A DNA stretch of 64,000 nt from Bradyrhizobium sp. Ghvi (GTDB lineage: Bacteria > Pseudomonadota > Alphaproteobacteria > Rhizobiales > Xanthobacteraceae). This document shows, piece after piece, positions 15,130 to 24,839 of this stretch. Numbering within the stretch: position 1 is the stretch's first letter; each line of letters begins with the position of its first letter. The stretch spans positions 1 to 64,000 of the forward strand of contig NZ_FOVU01000014.1 of the NCBI RefSeq assembly GCF_900115265.1, read 5' to 3'. The notes under the pieces were generated by a model, which saw only the letters and a list, made by a program, of their open reading frames with translations, was not told the origin of the DNA and made no database searches. The position numbers and the translations under genes were made by a program.

Positions 15130-15768
15130 TAGACCAGGCGCACAGAAGGCAGATTACGCTGTTCTACAGCAGTCGAGAGAGGAACGATCGAAATCTTTTA
15201 GCGCTGACGCGATTCTTGCAGGTCATGCAAACCTGGATCATGCCGGGAATGTCGAGGAGCTGCATTAATGTGTCAAGCGGGTGATCCACAGTGGAATGGT
15301 GCTCAGCCCAACGCGTTGTTCCGTACTCGTAAACCACGCTTCTGGTAAGCGTTGCGATGGGAGGCGTGGGCGCGTTCCGCTTCTGGCCGCTGAAACCCAA
15401 GAGGCCAGTGCCGTCTGACGGACTGTCCGCCGACACGTTGTCGCTGTCTGCTTAGTAACCTGTGTTGGGAAGCCGACATCGTGCCGAAGCGCGAGCGACT
15501 GAAACTTGCGACTCTTTGGCCGGCACGCAGCTTGCAGCTATGGGGCGCGACATGGCGCAAGCCGCGCTATGTCATGCGCTTTAGTGTGCTTTCCGCCGCT
15601 TCGGCTTGACGCTCCGCGGCCCGCGAGCGTGGCCGCTCGACCTCAGCCGGAGCACATCTATGAAAACATCACTCCTTCTCGCCGTTGATTTCGATTGCCT
15701 GCTTCATCTCCCCGACGCTTTCACAGGAGCGAACCGATGCGGCAGTAACTGATGATCCACTCCGGTGA
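15130..15768. other. gene-free stretch
   Basis: No convincing gene. A minus frame near 15164-15436 ends ...MIQVCMTCKNRVSAKRFRSFLSRLL, not recognised. No terminator is evident after otsA. Confidence 0.4.
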
Positions 15769-15997
15769 CTCCAGGAGATCGAAGGCTCAACCGCAGTGGC
15801 TTGGGTTCGCGCCGAGAACGAGAAGACGATCGGGGTGCTTCAGTCAGATCCTCGCTACCAGCACTTCTACGAACAGGCGCTCTCCATCCTTAAGGATCGG
15901 ATGGCAGATATTCCATTGGAAGGGCGCGGTTTGGAGCGTTTCTGGCAAGATAAGCAGATCAAATCGAGACCATTCATTGGCTTAACGCGTTCAGGTG
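15769..15997 (+). pseudogene. prolyl oligopeptidase (S9) N-terminal fragment
   Basis: A stop at 15766-15768 is followed in frame by LQEIEGSTAVAWVRAENEKT, SDPRYQHFYEQALSILKDRMADIP and FWQDKQI, the conserved opening of the beta-propeller domain of S9A prolyl oligopeptidases. The remaining roughly 600 residues, including the catalytic alpha/beta hydrolase domain, are absent; the frame continues into unrelated sequence. A dead 5' fragment on the plus strand. Confidence 0.7.
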
Positions 15998-16661
15998 CTC
16001 CGGTGAATTCATCGAACCAAAGCGAGCCGCCGGCGGCGCGGCGAAGTTCGTCGGATGCGCAACTTGCCGGTTTGAACAGCGGCCGGCTTTTCCGAGTGGG
16101 TTTGCCGATTTCCTAAATACAACATGACAAGCGGATAAGTTGCCAAATGCGCTTCCTCTCTCGCCAGACCCTGTTCGTTCGAGAGGGCGCGACGCGCGGT
16201 TCACAGCCGAAGACGAACAGCAAAACCCCGTCCCTGCTGCCGTCTTCGTGCTTGAGAAATATGTCAGTCAGCGCGAATGCAGGCATGCGCGGATTGATGA
16301 TCCGGCTCCGGGGTGTGCGCAAGGCAATTCACGACAGCCCTGTTGTTCGACCTCGATGAAAACGATCCGCCGGCTCTGAATCAGCACGGCGTTTTCGAGG
16401 CGCCGCAACTCTTCTGCAAGCCGGGGGCGCGCGAGGAGTGAAGCGAAGGTCAAAAGGTCATCTGGGCTAGAGCGTTGAGGCGAAGTGCCGTCGACGTCAG
16501 GTTTTTGTCGCTTGCACAATGCGGCCGCAGCTAGGCAATGCGACAAAAAGCGCAGCACGTGATCAGCGCAGCGAGGCCGGGCCTCTTTTGCCGACCGTCT
16601 TGATGGCCGAGAGACTCTTCGCTAGATCATAATGGTTCACTATGGAGATGCCGCCGTGGCA
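15998..16661. other. gene-free stretch
   Basis: Between the peptidase fragment and the cold-shock gene. A minus-strand frame at 16268-16558 contains a helical-looking segment (LLTFASLLARPRLAEELRRL) that I cannot assign. GTCAGGTTTTT at about 16497 begins like a tts box but the second half does not match. Confidence 0.4.
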
Positions 16662-16862
16662 ATGGGTATTGTGAAGTGGTTCAATCCGACCAAAGGTTAT
16701 GGATTCATCAGGCCTGAGGACGGGAGTCCCGATGTCTTCGTGCACGTGAGTGCCGTCGAAAAAGCCGGTTACACCACCCTCGAAGAGGGGGCCCGAGTAA
16801 GTTATGAGCTCAAGGCCGGGCGTTCGGGTAAGACATCAGCTGAGGATCTCCGGGTAGGCTGA
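16662..16862 (+). CDS. CspA-family cold-shock protein
   Basis: 66 residues, the usual length. RNP1-type KGYGFI (about 12-17) and RNP2-type VFVHVSAV (about 27-34) are intact, so it should bind single-stranded RNA/DNA as a five-stranded OB barrel. The frame opens 30 bp earlier, but MGIVKWFNPTKGYGFI is the family start; GGAGA lies 13 bp upstream, which is somewhat far. Cytoplasmic RNA chaperone; monocistronic. Confidence 0.88.
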   Translation: MGIVKWFNPTKGYGFIRPEDGSPDVFVHVSAVEKAGYTTLEEGARVSYELKAGRSGKTSAEDLRVG

Positions 16863-17547
16863 TCTGCCCCGCCTTCCGGAAGCTGCTCTCTGCAAAGCTT
16901 GTTCTCGCACCGTCCGGCGATGTCTTGTCACGGCCCGCCGGGCGTTCGACCTCTCGACCGTCTCTTCGAGGCATGGGCTGTCTCTCAAAGCGCTTAAGCC
17001 TCGATCTTCTGAAACTGGCGTTACAGAGGTTGCCCAGGCCAGTCGCAGTGCGTGGTGGCAAGATATTTCTGCCAACGGGCGGCGAATGGTTCGAACTGTA
17101 CGCTCGCGACCAACACGCCGGGAAGTGCACGCCGCGCGGGTTGTCCCAGCCAACGATGCAAAAGCTGGTGCTCTCCTATCCAGGCACGATGCTCATGAAG
17201 TGGCTCGCACAACCGCGGTCGTCCGTTATGGACCTGTCCGGCGACAATGCTGATGCCGCGAGCCTGCGAGCGCCGCCAAACAAAGCCGCATTAGCTTGTC
17301 GCGCGCGGCGAGCTCAGCTCCCTCACCAATGCTCCAGCTTTGTTTGTATACAGCAGATGCGCGGCTGCGGCCGTCAATCGCAATGGCAGCCGAGCTCTAA
17401 GCATGGGGATGCCGGAGAGATGCAATCGCGCGCGTGATCAAGCACGCAGCTTCCTCAAGAGTTGTCAACTATCAGCATCGTCAGTTGTCCCCGCGATGAC
17501 CGCCATGCAACAGCTGTTTTTAGGCGTTTATATTGGAGAGTAACGAT
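16863..17547. other. gene-free stretch
   Basis: No supportable gene. Frames on both strands are Arg/Ser/Ala rich without family pattern. The promoter of the following FkbM gene must lie near the right end; GGAGAG at 17535-17540 is its ribosome-binding site. Confidence 0.4.
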
Positions 17548-18273
17548 ATGTTTTCCGAGCTTGAAAACGAGTGCATAAACCGGGAAGTCGAGAGGCTCAA
17601 ACTCCCCAATTCTCGGATCAAGCACTTCGCTCCAGCTAGCTACGCACAAGGCGGAGAAGACGTTATTCTGGAAGGAATTTTGACCGCAAGACTCTACAGA
17701 TGTCAAAGATCCTGGGAGAGTGTGTTCTATATCGAGATTGGCGCCAATCACCCTATTTCCACCTCGAATACCTACCTTATGTATCAAAGAGGCGGACAAG
17801 GTGTTCTAGTCGAACCCAATCCTGAATTGGGAGCGCTGATCCGGACAGTGCGCCCAAGAGACGTTCTGGTGCCGTCCGTTGTCTTGCCGGCTCCACAGGC
17901 CTCTGCCACGCTCTTCATCGGAAATGCCCATGAACTGTCTTCCTTGGATGAAGCACATATCAAAAGCTTCGGCGACTTCGACGGCCTGGGAGGTATCCGA
18001 GAGCATATCAAGGTGAGCGCCGTCGGCATCAACGAGCTCTTGGCCCCTTATGCAAACAAAATCGATTTCTTGTCGATCGATTGCGAAGGGCTGGATTACC
18101 AGCTCGTCAAGGCCATCGACTATGAGCGCATCAAGCCTGCCGTGATCCAGTGCGAACCAAGTGAGCATTTTCACGATGGCAACACGGCTCGGATCATAAA
18201 CCTGTTGGAGAGCAGAGCGTATCGTTTTGCTGCAATGACGGAGAGAAACGTCATCTTCGAGCGATTGACCTGA
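17548..18273 (+). CDS. FkbM-family methyltransferase
   Basis: 241 residues. SAM-binding region FYIEIGANHPISTSNTYLMYQ (about 65-85), then GVLVEPNPEL, GINELLAPY and IDFLSIDCEGLDYQLVKAIDY, followed by PAVIQCEP. This is the FkbM pattern of class I O-methyltransferases that often modify sugars of surface polysaccharides or Nod-factor-like glycans (NoeI in rhizobia belongs to this superfamily). GGAGAG 8 bp before the ATG at 17548 supports that start over an upstream TTG. Isolated gene; substrate cannot be read from its neighbours. Confidence 0.82.
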   Translation: MFSELENECINREVERLKLPNSRIKHFAPASYAQGGEDVILEGILTARLYRCQRSWESVFYIEIGANHPISTSNTYLMYQRGGQGVLVEPNPELGALIRTVRPRDVLVPSVVLPAPQASATLFIGNAHELSSLDEAHIKSFGDFDGLGGIREHIKVSAVGINELLAPYANKIDFLSIDCEGLDYQLVKAIDYERIKPAVIQCEPSEHFHDGNTARIINLLESRAYRFAAMTERNVIFERLT

Positions 18274-19052
18274 TGAAGTCGCCGATCTTGTCATCAAGGA
18301 CTCACCTGCAGGCCCGCGATCTCTTCGAGCGGTTGACCGCCGGCATGATAAACTGTACGGCGCGAGCACTGGGAGGGATGAGCCGGTGTATTGGCATCCA
18401 GCCCACGATAGAGTTGCGCAAACTCTTCTTGGTTGAGCCGGTGCATGGCCTGGACCTTCGGCGTAGACAGACGTTCGGAGCCGGGTTGCAAGGAAGCTAG
18501 AGTCGCGGGGATCGGCTCCGATCGTCGTTGTCGAAATTCATGCCTCAAGTGTGGGCCACGAGGAACGCAACATCATTGGTGGTCGGCCATCGACCGGGTG
18601 TCGCATTCGCAGGATCGGCTGGATGAGCTCGACAATCTCAGACTGGATATCGCGCGCGAAATGGTCGCGCCGAGCCTTTTCAGCGATCTTGTTGAGGCCC
18701 TCCTGTGGCGCGTCCCGCCGAGTGAAGCTGATGCGGCACCTCCAGGAAGGGCAAAACCAATGGGCTCCACGGTTCGATGAGCGCGCTCGCGTTGACTTTT
18801 TCGGCGTCAAGGCTAGGCGCTTCACGCCAGCCACGAGAACGCGGGAAGGGAAGACTCCCTGGTAGCGCGAGCTGTTGCAAACCGCGCGCACTATGTCCGA
18901 GGTGCGACGATGTGTGAAGATGCCAACAGGCTGCTTTGGCCGACCCAGTTGTAATTCAAAGAGTTCCTCTTTGGCACGACTGATGCTTTGGGGTAGCCGG
19001 CGACGCGCCGGAGCCTTCCCCTTCGTAATCCAAAGCATGGAGCAGCAGAGAG
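18274..19052. other. gene-poor stretch
   Basis: The minus-strand frame at 18538-19038 includes ELFELQLGRPKQPVGIFTHRR, which has reasonable composition, but I recognise no family and it has no good ribosome-binding site. Probably a decayed gene. Confidence 0.35.
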
Positions 19053-20615
19053 ATGACGTTGATCATAATCTCATTCCTTATCCAGAAGAAACTGCGGTGG
19101 AGCTTGCAGAAGCGTCCGCCGCTCCGGCGCGCGGCGAACCATACTGGAATCAATGTGGCATCCAAGCAGCCGCCCCATCGTGCTTTTGTTGCGAAAAGTC
19201 TAGCTCGAGTGCGGTCAAAGCTGCTGGCATCTTCATCTGCCTCGGTTGCTTGCCTTTTAGCGCTGGCCCTGACCTGCGCCTTTCTGACAGATGGTGTGTC
19301 AGCCGAGACTCCCTCCAACTCCGCGCCGTCCACCACGTTCACGCTTGGCAATGGCCTGCAGGTGGTCGTGATCCCGGACCATCGCACACCCGTGGTGACG
19401 CAGATGATTTGGTACAAGGTGGGCTCCGCAGACGAGGCGCCGGGCAAATCGGGGCTGGCCCATTTCCTCGAGCACCTGATGTTCAAGGGCACCGAAAAAC
19501 ACCCGGCCGGCGAATTCTCCGAGACGGTGCATCGCATCGGAGGCAACGAGAACGCCTCCACCTCGCTTGACTACACCAACTACTATCAGCGCGTGCCCCG
19601 CGAGCAATTGCCAACCGTGCTGGAGTTCGAGGCCGATCGCATGACCTCGCTCGTGCTCAGGGACGAGAATGTGCTGCCCGAGCGCGATGTGGTGCTCGAA
19701 GAACGCAACATGCGAGTTGCCAATAGTCCTGCCGCGCGGCTGAGGGAGCAAATTGAGCGGGCACTCTACCTCAATCACCCCTATGGACGGCCAGTGATTG
19801 GTTGGCGCCAAGAGATCGAAAAATTGAATCGCGAGGACGCGCTGGCTTTCTATCGCCGCTTCTATGCGCCGAACAACGCGATCCTGGTGATCGCCGGCGA
19901 CGTCGAGGTTGCCGACGTGCGGCCGCTGGTCGAGCGCAATTTCGGTCCGATCCCGGCTCAGCCGGCTATCCCAGCGCAACGCATCCGTCCGCAGGAGCCG
20001 GAGCCGGCCGCTCCGCGCACGGTTACGCTTTCGGATCCGCGCGTCAAGCAGCCCAGCGTGCACCGCCATTATGTGGTGCCCTCGGCGATGACCGCTGCAG
20101 CCGGCGAGAGCGCCGCGCTCCACGTGCTCGCGCAACTGATGGGCGGGGATTGCAACTCTTATTTATACCGCGCCCTCGTCGTCGACAAACCGCTCGCGGT
20201 ATCGGCTAGCGCCAGCTATCGGAGCATGTCGCTCGACTCGGGCGAGTTCTCGATCTCGGCTTCGCCCAAGCAGGGCGTCAGCTTCCCCGTCGTCGAGCAG
20301 GTGATTGATGACGTGATCGCAGACATCGTAAAGAACCCAATCCGCGCCGAGGATCTCGAGCGAGTCAAGGCCCAGCTCGTCGCACGCGCAATCTACGCCC
20401 AAGACGATCAGGCGGTGCTGGCGAGCGTGTATGGCAGCGCGTTGACGATAGGCCTGTCCATCGAGCACGTGCGCAGCTGGCCTGATCGCATCCGCGCCGT
20501 GACCGCCGAACAGGTGCGCGCAGCTGCGCAGAAGTGGCTCGAGAAGAACCGCTCGGTGACCGGCTATCTCATCAAGAACACCGCCATTGCCAAGCCCGAG
20601 GAGAAGCGTTCGTGA
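19053..20615 (+). CDS. M16-family zinc metallopeptidase (catalytic member of pair)
   Basis: Up to 520 residues. The zinc motif HFLEH (137-141 from the first ATG) with the third ligand glutamate 76 residues later (VVLEER, about 217) marks an active pitrilysin/processing-peptidase. A hydrophobic signal segment (SVACLLALALTCAFLTDGVSA) begins about 65 residues in, so the real start is probably the GTG at 19155 rather than the ATG at 19053. Expected in the periplasm, degrading short peptides. The stop codon overlaps the start of the next M16 gene (GTGA), so the two are co-translated and likely form a heterodimer. Confidence 0.87.
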   Translation: MTLIIISFLIQKKLRWSLQKRPPLRRAANHTGINVASKQPPHRAFVAKSLARVRSKLLASSSASVACLLALALTCAFLTDGVSAETPSNSAPSTTFTLGNGLQVVVIPDHRTPVVTQMIWYKVGSADEAPGKSGLAHFLEHLMFKGTEKHPAGEFSETVHRIGGNENASTSLDYTNYYQRVPREQLPTVLEFEADRMTSLVLRDENVLPERDVVLEERNMRVANSPAARLREQIERALYLNHPYGRPVIGWRQEIEKLNREDALAFYRRFYAPNNAILVIAGDVEVADVRPLVERNFGPIPAQPAIPAQRIRPQEPEPAAPRTVTLSDPRVKQPSVHRHYVVPSAMTAAAGESAALHVLAQLMGGDCNSYLYRALVVDKPLAVSASASYRSMSLDSGEFSISASPKQGVSFPVVEQVIDDVIADIVKNPIRAEDLERVKAQLVARAIYAQDDQAVLASVYGSALTIGLSIEHVRSWPDRIRAVTAEQVRAAAQKWLEKNRSVTGYLIKNTAIAKPEEKRS

Positions 20616-21982
20616 CCTATCCCTTCCTGCCGGTGCGCCGCATCGCGCTCTCCCTCGCCACTGCCGTGACGCTCTCGTTGGCGTCCATTTCGCCGTCTTC
20701 GGCCGCGGCCAACATCCAACATCTGACATCGCCCGGCGGCGTCGAAGCCTGGTTCGTCCAGGACTCGTCCGTGCCGCTGATTGCGATGGAGTATTCCTTT
20801 GCCGGCGGCACGTCGCAGGATCCCAAGGGCAAACCGGGCGTCGCCAATCTCGTTGGTGCCCTCCTCGACGAAGGCTCCGGCGATCTCGATTCGAAGGCCT
20901 TCCACGAGCGTCTCGACCGCCGCGCCATCAAGCTCTCATTCAGTCCTAGCCATGACACGTTCCGCGGCAGCCTACGCACGCTCCGCGACAACAAGGACGA
21001 GGCTTTTGACTTGTTGCGGATGGCACTGACCTCCCCGCATTTCGACGCCGCGGATGTCGAGCGCATGCGTTCCCAGGTCATATCCCGCCTGCATCGCAAC
21101 ACCACCAATCCGACCGCGCTTGCCGTCCACAAGTTCTGGGAGATTGCCTTCGGCGATCATCCCTATGGGCGCCCGACCAGCGGCACGCTGGAGAGCGTGC
21201 CGAACATCACGGTTGCCGACATGAAGGATTACGTCGGCCGCGTGCTAGCCAAGGATACGTTGAAGGTGGCGGTCGTCGGCGACGTCGACCCGGTAACGCT
21301 CGGCGAACTGCTCGACAAGACCTTTGGCGGCCTGCCGGCCAAGGCGAACCTCACACCGGTCGCTGACGTCGAGCCGGTGGCGCCGCCGCAGCGCGCCTTC
21401 GTGCCGCTCGACGTACCGCAGACCGTAATCACCTTCGGCGGCCCGGGCGTAAAGCGCCGCGATCCGAACTTCATGTCTGCCCTTGTCGTCAATCATATCC
21501 TGGGCGGCGGATCGTCCTCGCGGCTCTATCGCGAGGTGCGCGAGAAGCGCGGGCTGGCTTATTCGGTGTTTGACCAGCTGGTGTGGATGGAGCACACGGC
21601 CCTCTTCGTCGGCAATACCGGCACGCAGGCGGACCGCGCCGAGGATACCATCGAAGTCGTCGAGAGGGAGGTGCGCCGCATAGCCGAAGAGGGACCGACG
21701 CAGAAGGAACTCGAAGAGGCCAAGTCGTATCTGAAGGGCTCGCAGATGCTCGCTCTCGACTCCTCCTCCAAGCTCGCCAAAACGCTGTTGCACTATCGGC
21801 TGGACAACCTGCCGATCGACTATATCGAGAAGCGCAACGCCAGCATTGATGCCGTGACCATTGACGACGCCAAGCAGGCCGCCAAACGGCTATGGGGGCA
21901 GGGCCTCCTGACCGTCGTCGTTGGCCGGGCGCCCCAGGCGGCCACGCAGCCCGCCGCAGTGACGGCGCCAAAGTTGGACTGA
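20612..21982 (+). CDS. M16-family peptidase-like protein (non-catalytic partner)
   Basis: 456 residues from a GTG overlapping the previous stop by 4 bp. A signal sequence (RRIALSLATAVTLSLASISPSSAAA) is followed by the M16 fold; where the zinc motif should be, the sequence reads GVANLVGALLDEGSGDLDS, so no HxxEH. The C-terminal domain has the R/Y peptide-binding pair region (GGGSSSRLYREVREKRGLAYSV). Such zinc-less partners complete the chamber of bacterial M16B heterodimers. Same operon as the catalytic subunit. Confidence 0.87.
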   Translation: MTYPFLPVRRIALSLATAVTLSLASISPSSAAANIQHLTSPGGVEAWFVQDSSVPLIAMEYSFAGGTSQDPKGKPGVANLVGALLDEGSGDLDSKAFHERLDRRAIKLSFSPSHDTFRGSLRTLRDNKDEAFDLLRMALTSPHFDAADVERMRSQVISRLHRNTTNPTALAVHKFWEIAFGDHPYGRPTSGTLESVPNITVADMKDYVGRVLAKDTLKVAVVGDVDPVTLGELLDKTFGGLPAKANLTPVADVEPVAPPQRAFVPLDVPQTVITFGGPGVKRRDPNFMSALVVNHILGGGSSSRLYREVREKRGLAYSVFDQLVWMEHTALFVGNTGTQADRAEDTIEVVEREVRRIAEEGPTQKELEEAKSYLKGSQMLALDSSSKLAKTLLHYRLDNLPIDYIEKRNASIDAVTIDDAKQAAKRLWGQGLLTVVVGRAPQAATQPAAVTAPKLD

Positions 21983-22226
21983 AGTGTTCTATTGCCAGTG
22001 GCGCTCGAAAAAAAGCTCGGCACTTCGCCGGCGCAAAAGCCCAAACAATGGGGTTTTTCTGCACAGAATCGATTGCAGTGGGCTGGACTGCAGTTGCTCA
22101 CAATGCTCATTTTGAACCGGGGGGCCTCCGGCAGCACCGTCGGCGCTTCCTTCAAGGAGAAGTGGCTGAGCGTTGGACTGCCCTTTGTGGCAACAAGCGC
22201 CTCGGCCATGCGCGGGAGAGCGTCAA

Positions 22227-22499
22227 ATGCGTGATTGGAAGAGCGAACTCGATGCGCTCGTTGCTGAAGCGATGGCGTTCGCCGGATCGCTGAAGGTGGA
22301 GCCCGCACCTCCCCGGCCTCCACTGAAGGAAGTCGACGACATTGATGGCCCAATCGTATCCGACTATAGCAGCAGCGAACGTGATCAAATCAGGAAGCGG
22401 GTCGAGAGATTCAAAGCACATCAAGAACGACTCATGCGCGAGCGCGAGGAATATGCCAATTCCCTGCTGCGCCGAATCAGGCCCATCGAGAAAGATTAG
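22227..22499 (+). CDS. small hypothetical protein (90 aa)
   Basis: MRDWKSELDALVAEAMAFAG... with a proline-rich middle (PAPPRPPLKE) and a highly charged C-terminal helix (ERDQIRKRVERFKAHQERLMREREEYANSLLRRI in pieces). GGGAGAG upstream supports the ATG at 22227 over the earlier one at 22173. The pattern is familiar from small uncharacterised Bradyrhizobium proteins. No function can be given. Confidence 0.6.
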   Translation: MRDWKSELDALVAEAMAFAGSLKVEPAPPRPPLKEVDDIDGPIVSDYSSSERDQIRKRVERFKAHQERLMREREEYANSLLRRIRPIEKD

Positions 22500-22681
22500 A
22501 AGAGCTCCTTGAACTTTTCGCGAGCGCCGATCGGCAGCCGCGGATTGCGGCAATGTTTGCATAGCTCGCGATGATGTCCGGCGGCCATAAAGCTTCCGCC
22601 GTTCTCATCTGCCGCCAGAAGCGCAGCGTGCTCCGTGTACACGATTGAATTGACCGCGATGTCGGGGATCGAAAATCCCAA
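22496..22681 (-). CDS. small hypothetical protein (61 aa), Cys-His-rich
   Basis: From a TTG, encodes ...VYTEHAALLAADENGGSF and HHRELCKHCRNPRLP, with a CKHC pair and nearby histidines that might bind a metal. Codon composition looks real, but no strong ribosome-binding site is seen. It is convergent with, and overlaps by 4 bp, the gene ending at 22499. Could be the 3' end of a longer lost gene. Confidence 0.35.
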   Translation of the reverse strand: MGFSIPDIAVNSIVYTEHAALLAADENGGSFMAAGHHRELCKHCRNPRLPIGAREKFKELF

Positions 22682-22718
22682 GGAGCGTCCTATCTAATCG
22701 TCTGCGCTGCCGATGCGG

Positions 22719-23072
22719 CTAAAGTCGTCTTACCAGCTGTCGGTCACAGCCGCATCCGCGACGTGGTTGAGAGAAGTTTTGCGTCTGTTTTCCTGATCTC
22801 GCGCCGCCCCTCGCTCTCGGCTCAATGAGAGCTTTATCGCATGCCACTTTCATAATGCTTGCCGAAGCGAAGCCGAGCGAGAAGCTCTCAAAATGAAACA
22901 TCAGAATTGGTACAGGCCGACGAGGTTTCTTCCGCGTGAGCAGGATTAGAGCTTCTTCCCGTGGATCTCGCGGCCGATCGACGCCGTCGTAAGCTGGCAA
23001 GTCTCGCATCTTCGAATCGCAATTCCGAAGGTAGAACTTAGGCACGAGATGGTGTTTCTTGTTGTGCGGCAT
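22719..23072 (-). pseudogene. DUF4238 protein, N-terminal fragment
   Basis: The first residues MPHNKKHHLVPKFYLRN and the following MRDLPAYDG match the opening of DUF4238 proteins (KKHHxVPxFYLRNF...). Only about 45 residues of the family are present, after which the sequence becomes low-quality Arg/Gly-rich; full-length members are about 300 residues. An alternative frame covers the same DNA from 23203, suggesting further indels. Remnant. Confidence 0.55.
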
Positions 23073-23175
23073 TCAACCAGCTGACTTGAAGCGCGCGACC
23101 GATCGCGAAAGTGGCGTGCATGAAAGTCTCTCAAAAGCGATCTGATCTGGGCGGGTCCGCAACCATGGTCGAGAG

Positions 23176-24459
23176 TTAGACCTTTCCTAGGATACGTTGG
23201 CAATCCTTTGCTCTTGCGATCAACTGTTTGGCTAAGCGCCCGATAATGGCGTTGTCGAGCCCCTGTTGCTTTGCGCTAGCACACACGGTAGTCGTGTTGT
23301 CAGCGATCTGCGCGGCCATAGAGGCCAAGGCCGCAATCACTTTGTCGGGGTCCAATCGGGCTTCGCGGGCGAATCTCTGCCAGTCGCGCAAGCTGATCTC
23401 GTTCAGCTTGTATTCGCCACCGATCTTCATGGCGAGCTTGACCTTCTTTAGATCGACGCCGTCGTAAGGAAGAATGCTGGCGATATCGTAGAGTGGCGCA
23501 AGCCGCACCGTGGGGCCGCTGGCTAGAAGCAGTGAATAGTTTTTGCCGTGCGCGTCCGTACCGGCAATGAGCCAGTTAAAGGCGAGGGCCTCGACGAATG
23601 TATCAACGTCGGTGACGCGATCCGTGGAGTGGGTACGCAATAGTTCAATGATATCGCCGGGTGTCGGTCCGCCTTCACTTTGATATTTTTGTGTCGGCAT
23701 CGTACCGCGCGCCTGGCAGATGTCTTCCTGATGGACTCGGACAATCCGGTTTCCGCTGAGTTGTCGGTCGTAGCGTTCGATGACGATGGCAATTTCCTTT
23801 TCGAACCGCATGACCTTGGTTTCGGCGACGGGCAGGCCAAGATTGCGTCCGAGCATGAGGCAGATATGCTCGTTCTCGGCATGGCCGTCGAAATGGCCGG
23901 TCGGCGGCTTCAGAATATGGGTTGTCGGAATGCGCCCGGACGGGATGCCCCATTGGTTCTTTTGCAGAAGCAATGCGGTTTTGGGTTGGGCGCCGGCAAG
24001 ACTGAATTGCCCCGTATCGCGCGGCAACCGCCATGCAGCGTGGTCTTCACGGAGCGTTTGCAGGCGATTTGCGATGGCTGCTTCGTCGAGCCATTCGACC
24101 TTGTCGGCGGCGCCGCTTTGTAAGACGTCCAAGCGCTCGGGGGTGACGAACTGAACGGCGCCAGCGCAATCTTCGCCAACATGGGAGATGAGCGCAAATA
24201 CGTTTCGGGCTGAGACCTGAAATTTCTTGGCCCACCGATCGAGAACGCGCTCGTTATCCGGCAGAAGCCCCCAGAGAAAAGCCTGAACGGCAGAGGGGCC
24301 ATGCTCTTCAGCCGCAAGCGGCAAGGAAAGCGATAGCGGATAAGCTTCCTGCGCGTTACGCCAATCGCCGTTATAGACAAAAGTCAATCGGGCGCGCGCG
24401 GCGTTATGCACCCGGCCAACTTCCTTGCCATCGAGCAGAGCAATGAGCTCCTTTGTCAT
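23176..24459 (-). CDS. hipA: HipA-family serine/threonine kinase toxin
   Basis: 427 residues. N-terminal HipA domain (LLDGKEVGRVHN..., LSLSLPLAAEEHGPSAVQAFLWGLLPDNERVL), then the SLAGAQPKTALL motif, THILKPPTG, and the catalytic loop GTDAHGKNYSLLL with metal-binding DIASILPY. In E. coli this kinase phosphorylates glutamyl-tRNA synthetase; rhizobial homologues may target other tRNA synthetases. Its ATG overlaps the hipB stop (ATGA), the standard operon layout. Complete and probably active. Confidence 0.92.
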   Translation of the reverse strand: MTKELIALLDGKEVGRVHNAARARLTFVYNGDWRNAQEAYPLSLSLPLAAEEHGPSAVQAFLWGLLPDNERVLDRWAKKFQVSARNVFALISHVGEDCAGAVQFVTPERLDVLQSGAADKVEWLDEAAIANRLQTLREDHAAWRLPRDTGQFSLAGAQPKTALLLQKNQWGIPSGRIPTTHILKPPTGHFDGHAENEHICLMLGRNLGLPVAETKVMRFEKEIAIVIERYDRQLSGNRIVRVHQEDICQARGTMPTQKYQSEGGPTPGDIIELLRTHSTDRVTDVDTFVEALAFNWLIAGTDAHGKNYSLLLASGPTVRLAPLYDIASILPYDGVDLKKVKLAMKIGGEYKLNEISLRDWQRFAREARLDPDKVIAALASMAAQIADNTTTVCASAKQQGLDNAIIGRLAKQLIARAKDCQRILGKV

Positions 24460-24743
24460 GTCTTGCTCTTTTTGGCTTTGGCGACGATGGCATTGATATC
24501 GACCGCAGGCTTTTCTGAGGTGCGGCTCTTGGTCGGCTCGCTGCTCGCGTCCAGGCGAATATCCAGGGCATCAAGGGCGCGGAGTACAAGAGCGAGTTCG
24601 GCGCGCGCGTGTCCCTGCTCGACCTCGATCACCCACTGACGACTGACGCCAATGCGTTTGGCAAAACTCGATTGGTCGAGTTTCAGCCGCTTGCGTCTGT
24701 CGCGAATGACGGCGCCGAGATCGGTGGCGGTGCGGATTAACAT
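24456..24743 (-). CDS. hipB: HipB-type antitoxin / XRE repressor
   Basis: 95 residues with a helix-turn-helix of the XRE type (LGAVIRDRRKRLKLDQSSFAKRIGVSRQWVIEVEQG in pieces, about 9-45), followed by a disordered C-terminal tail rich in Lys and Ala (VAKAKKSKT) that in other systems is degraded by Lon. An in-frame extension to 24827 exists, but MLIRTATDLGAVIRDRR is the usual family start. Neutralises HipA and represses its own operon, probably through the inverted repeats at 24784-24839. Confidence 0.88.
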   Translation of the reverse strand: MLIRTATDLGAVIRDRRKRLKLDQSSFAKRIGVSRQWVIEVEQGHARAELALVLRALDALDIRLDASSEPTKSRTSEKPAVDINAIVAKAKKSKT

Positions 24744-24783
24744 GGCGAGCCTAGATGTCAGCGTTCGCTTACAGTTACCATAT

Positions 24784-24839
24784 GTCGCTGAGCGACGACA
24801 ATTGGAAATGTAAACGATCGGCGACATCTGGTGATGTCG
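24784..24839 (-). promoter_or_regulatory. hipBA operator candidates (two inverted repeats)
   Basis: CGACATCTGGTGATGTCG at 24822-24839 is a perfect 7-bp inverted repeat with a 4-bp centre; GTCGCTGAGCGAC at 24784-24796 is a perfect 5-bp repeat with a 3-bp centre. Both lie within 100 bp upstream of hipB, where autoregulatory operators are expected. Confidence 0.55.
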
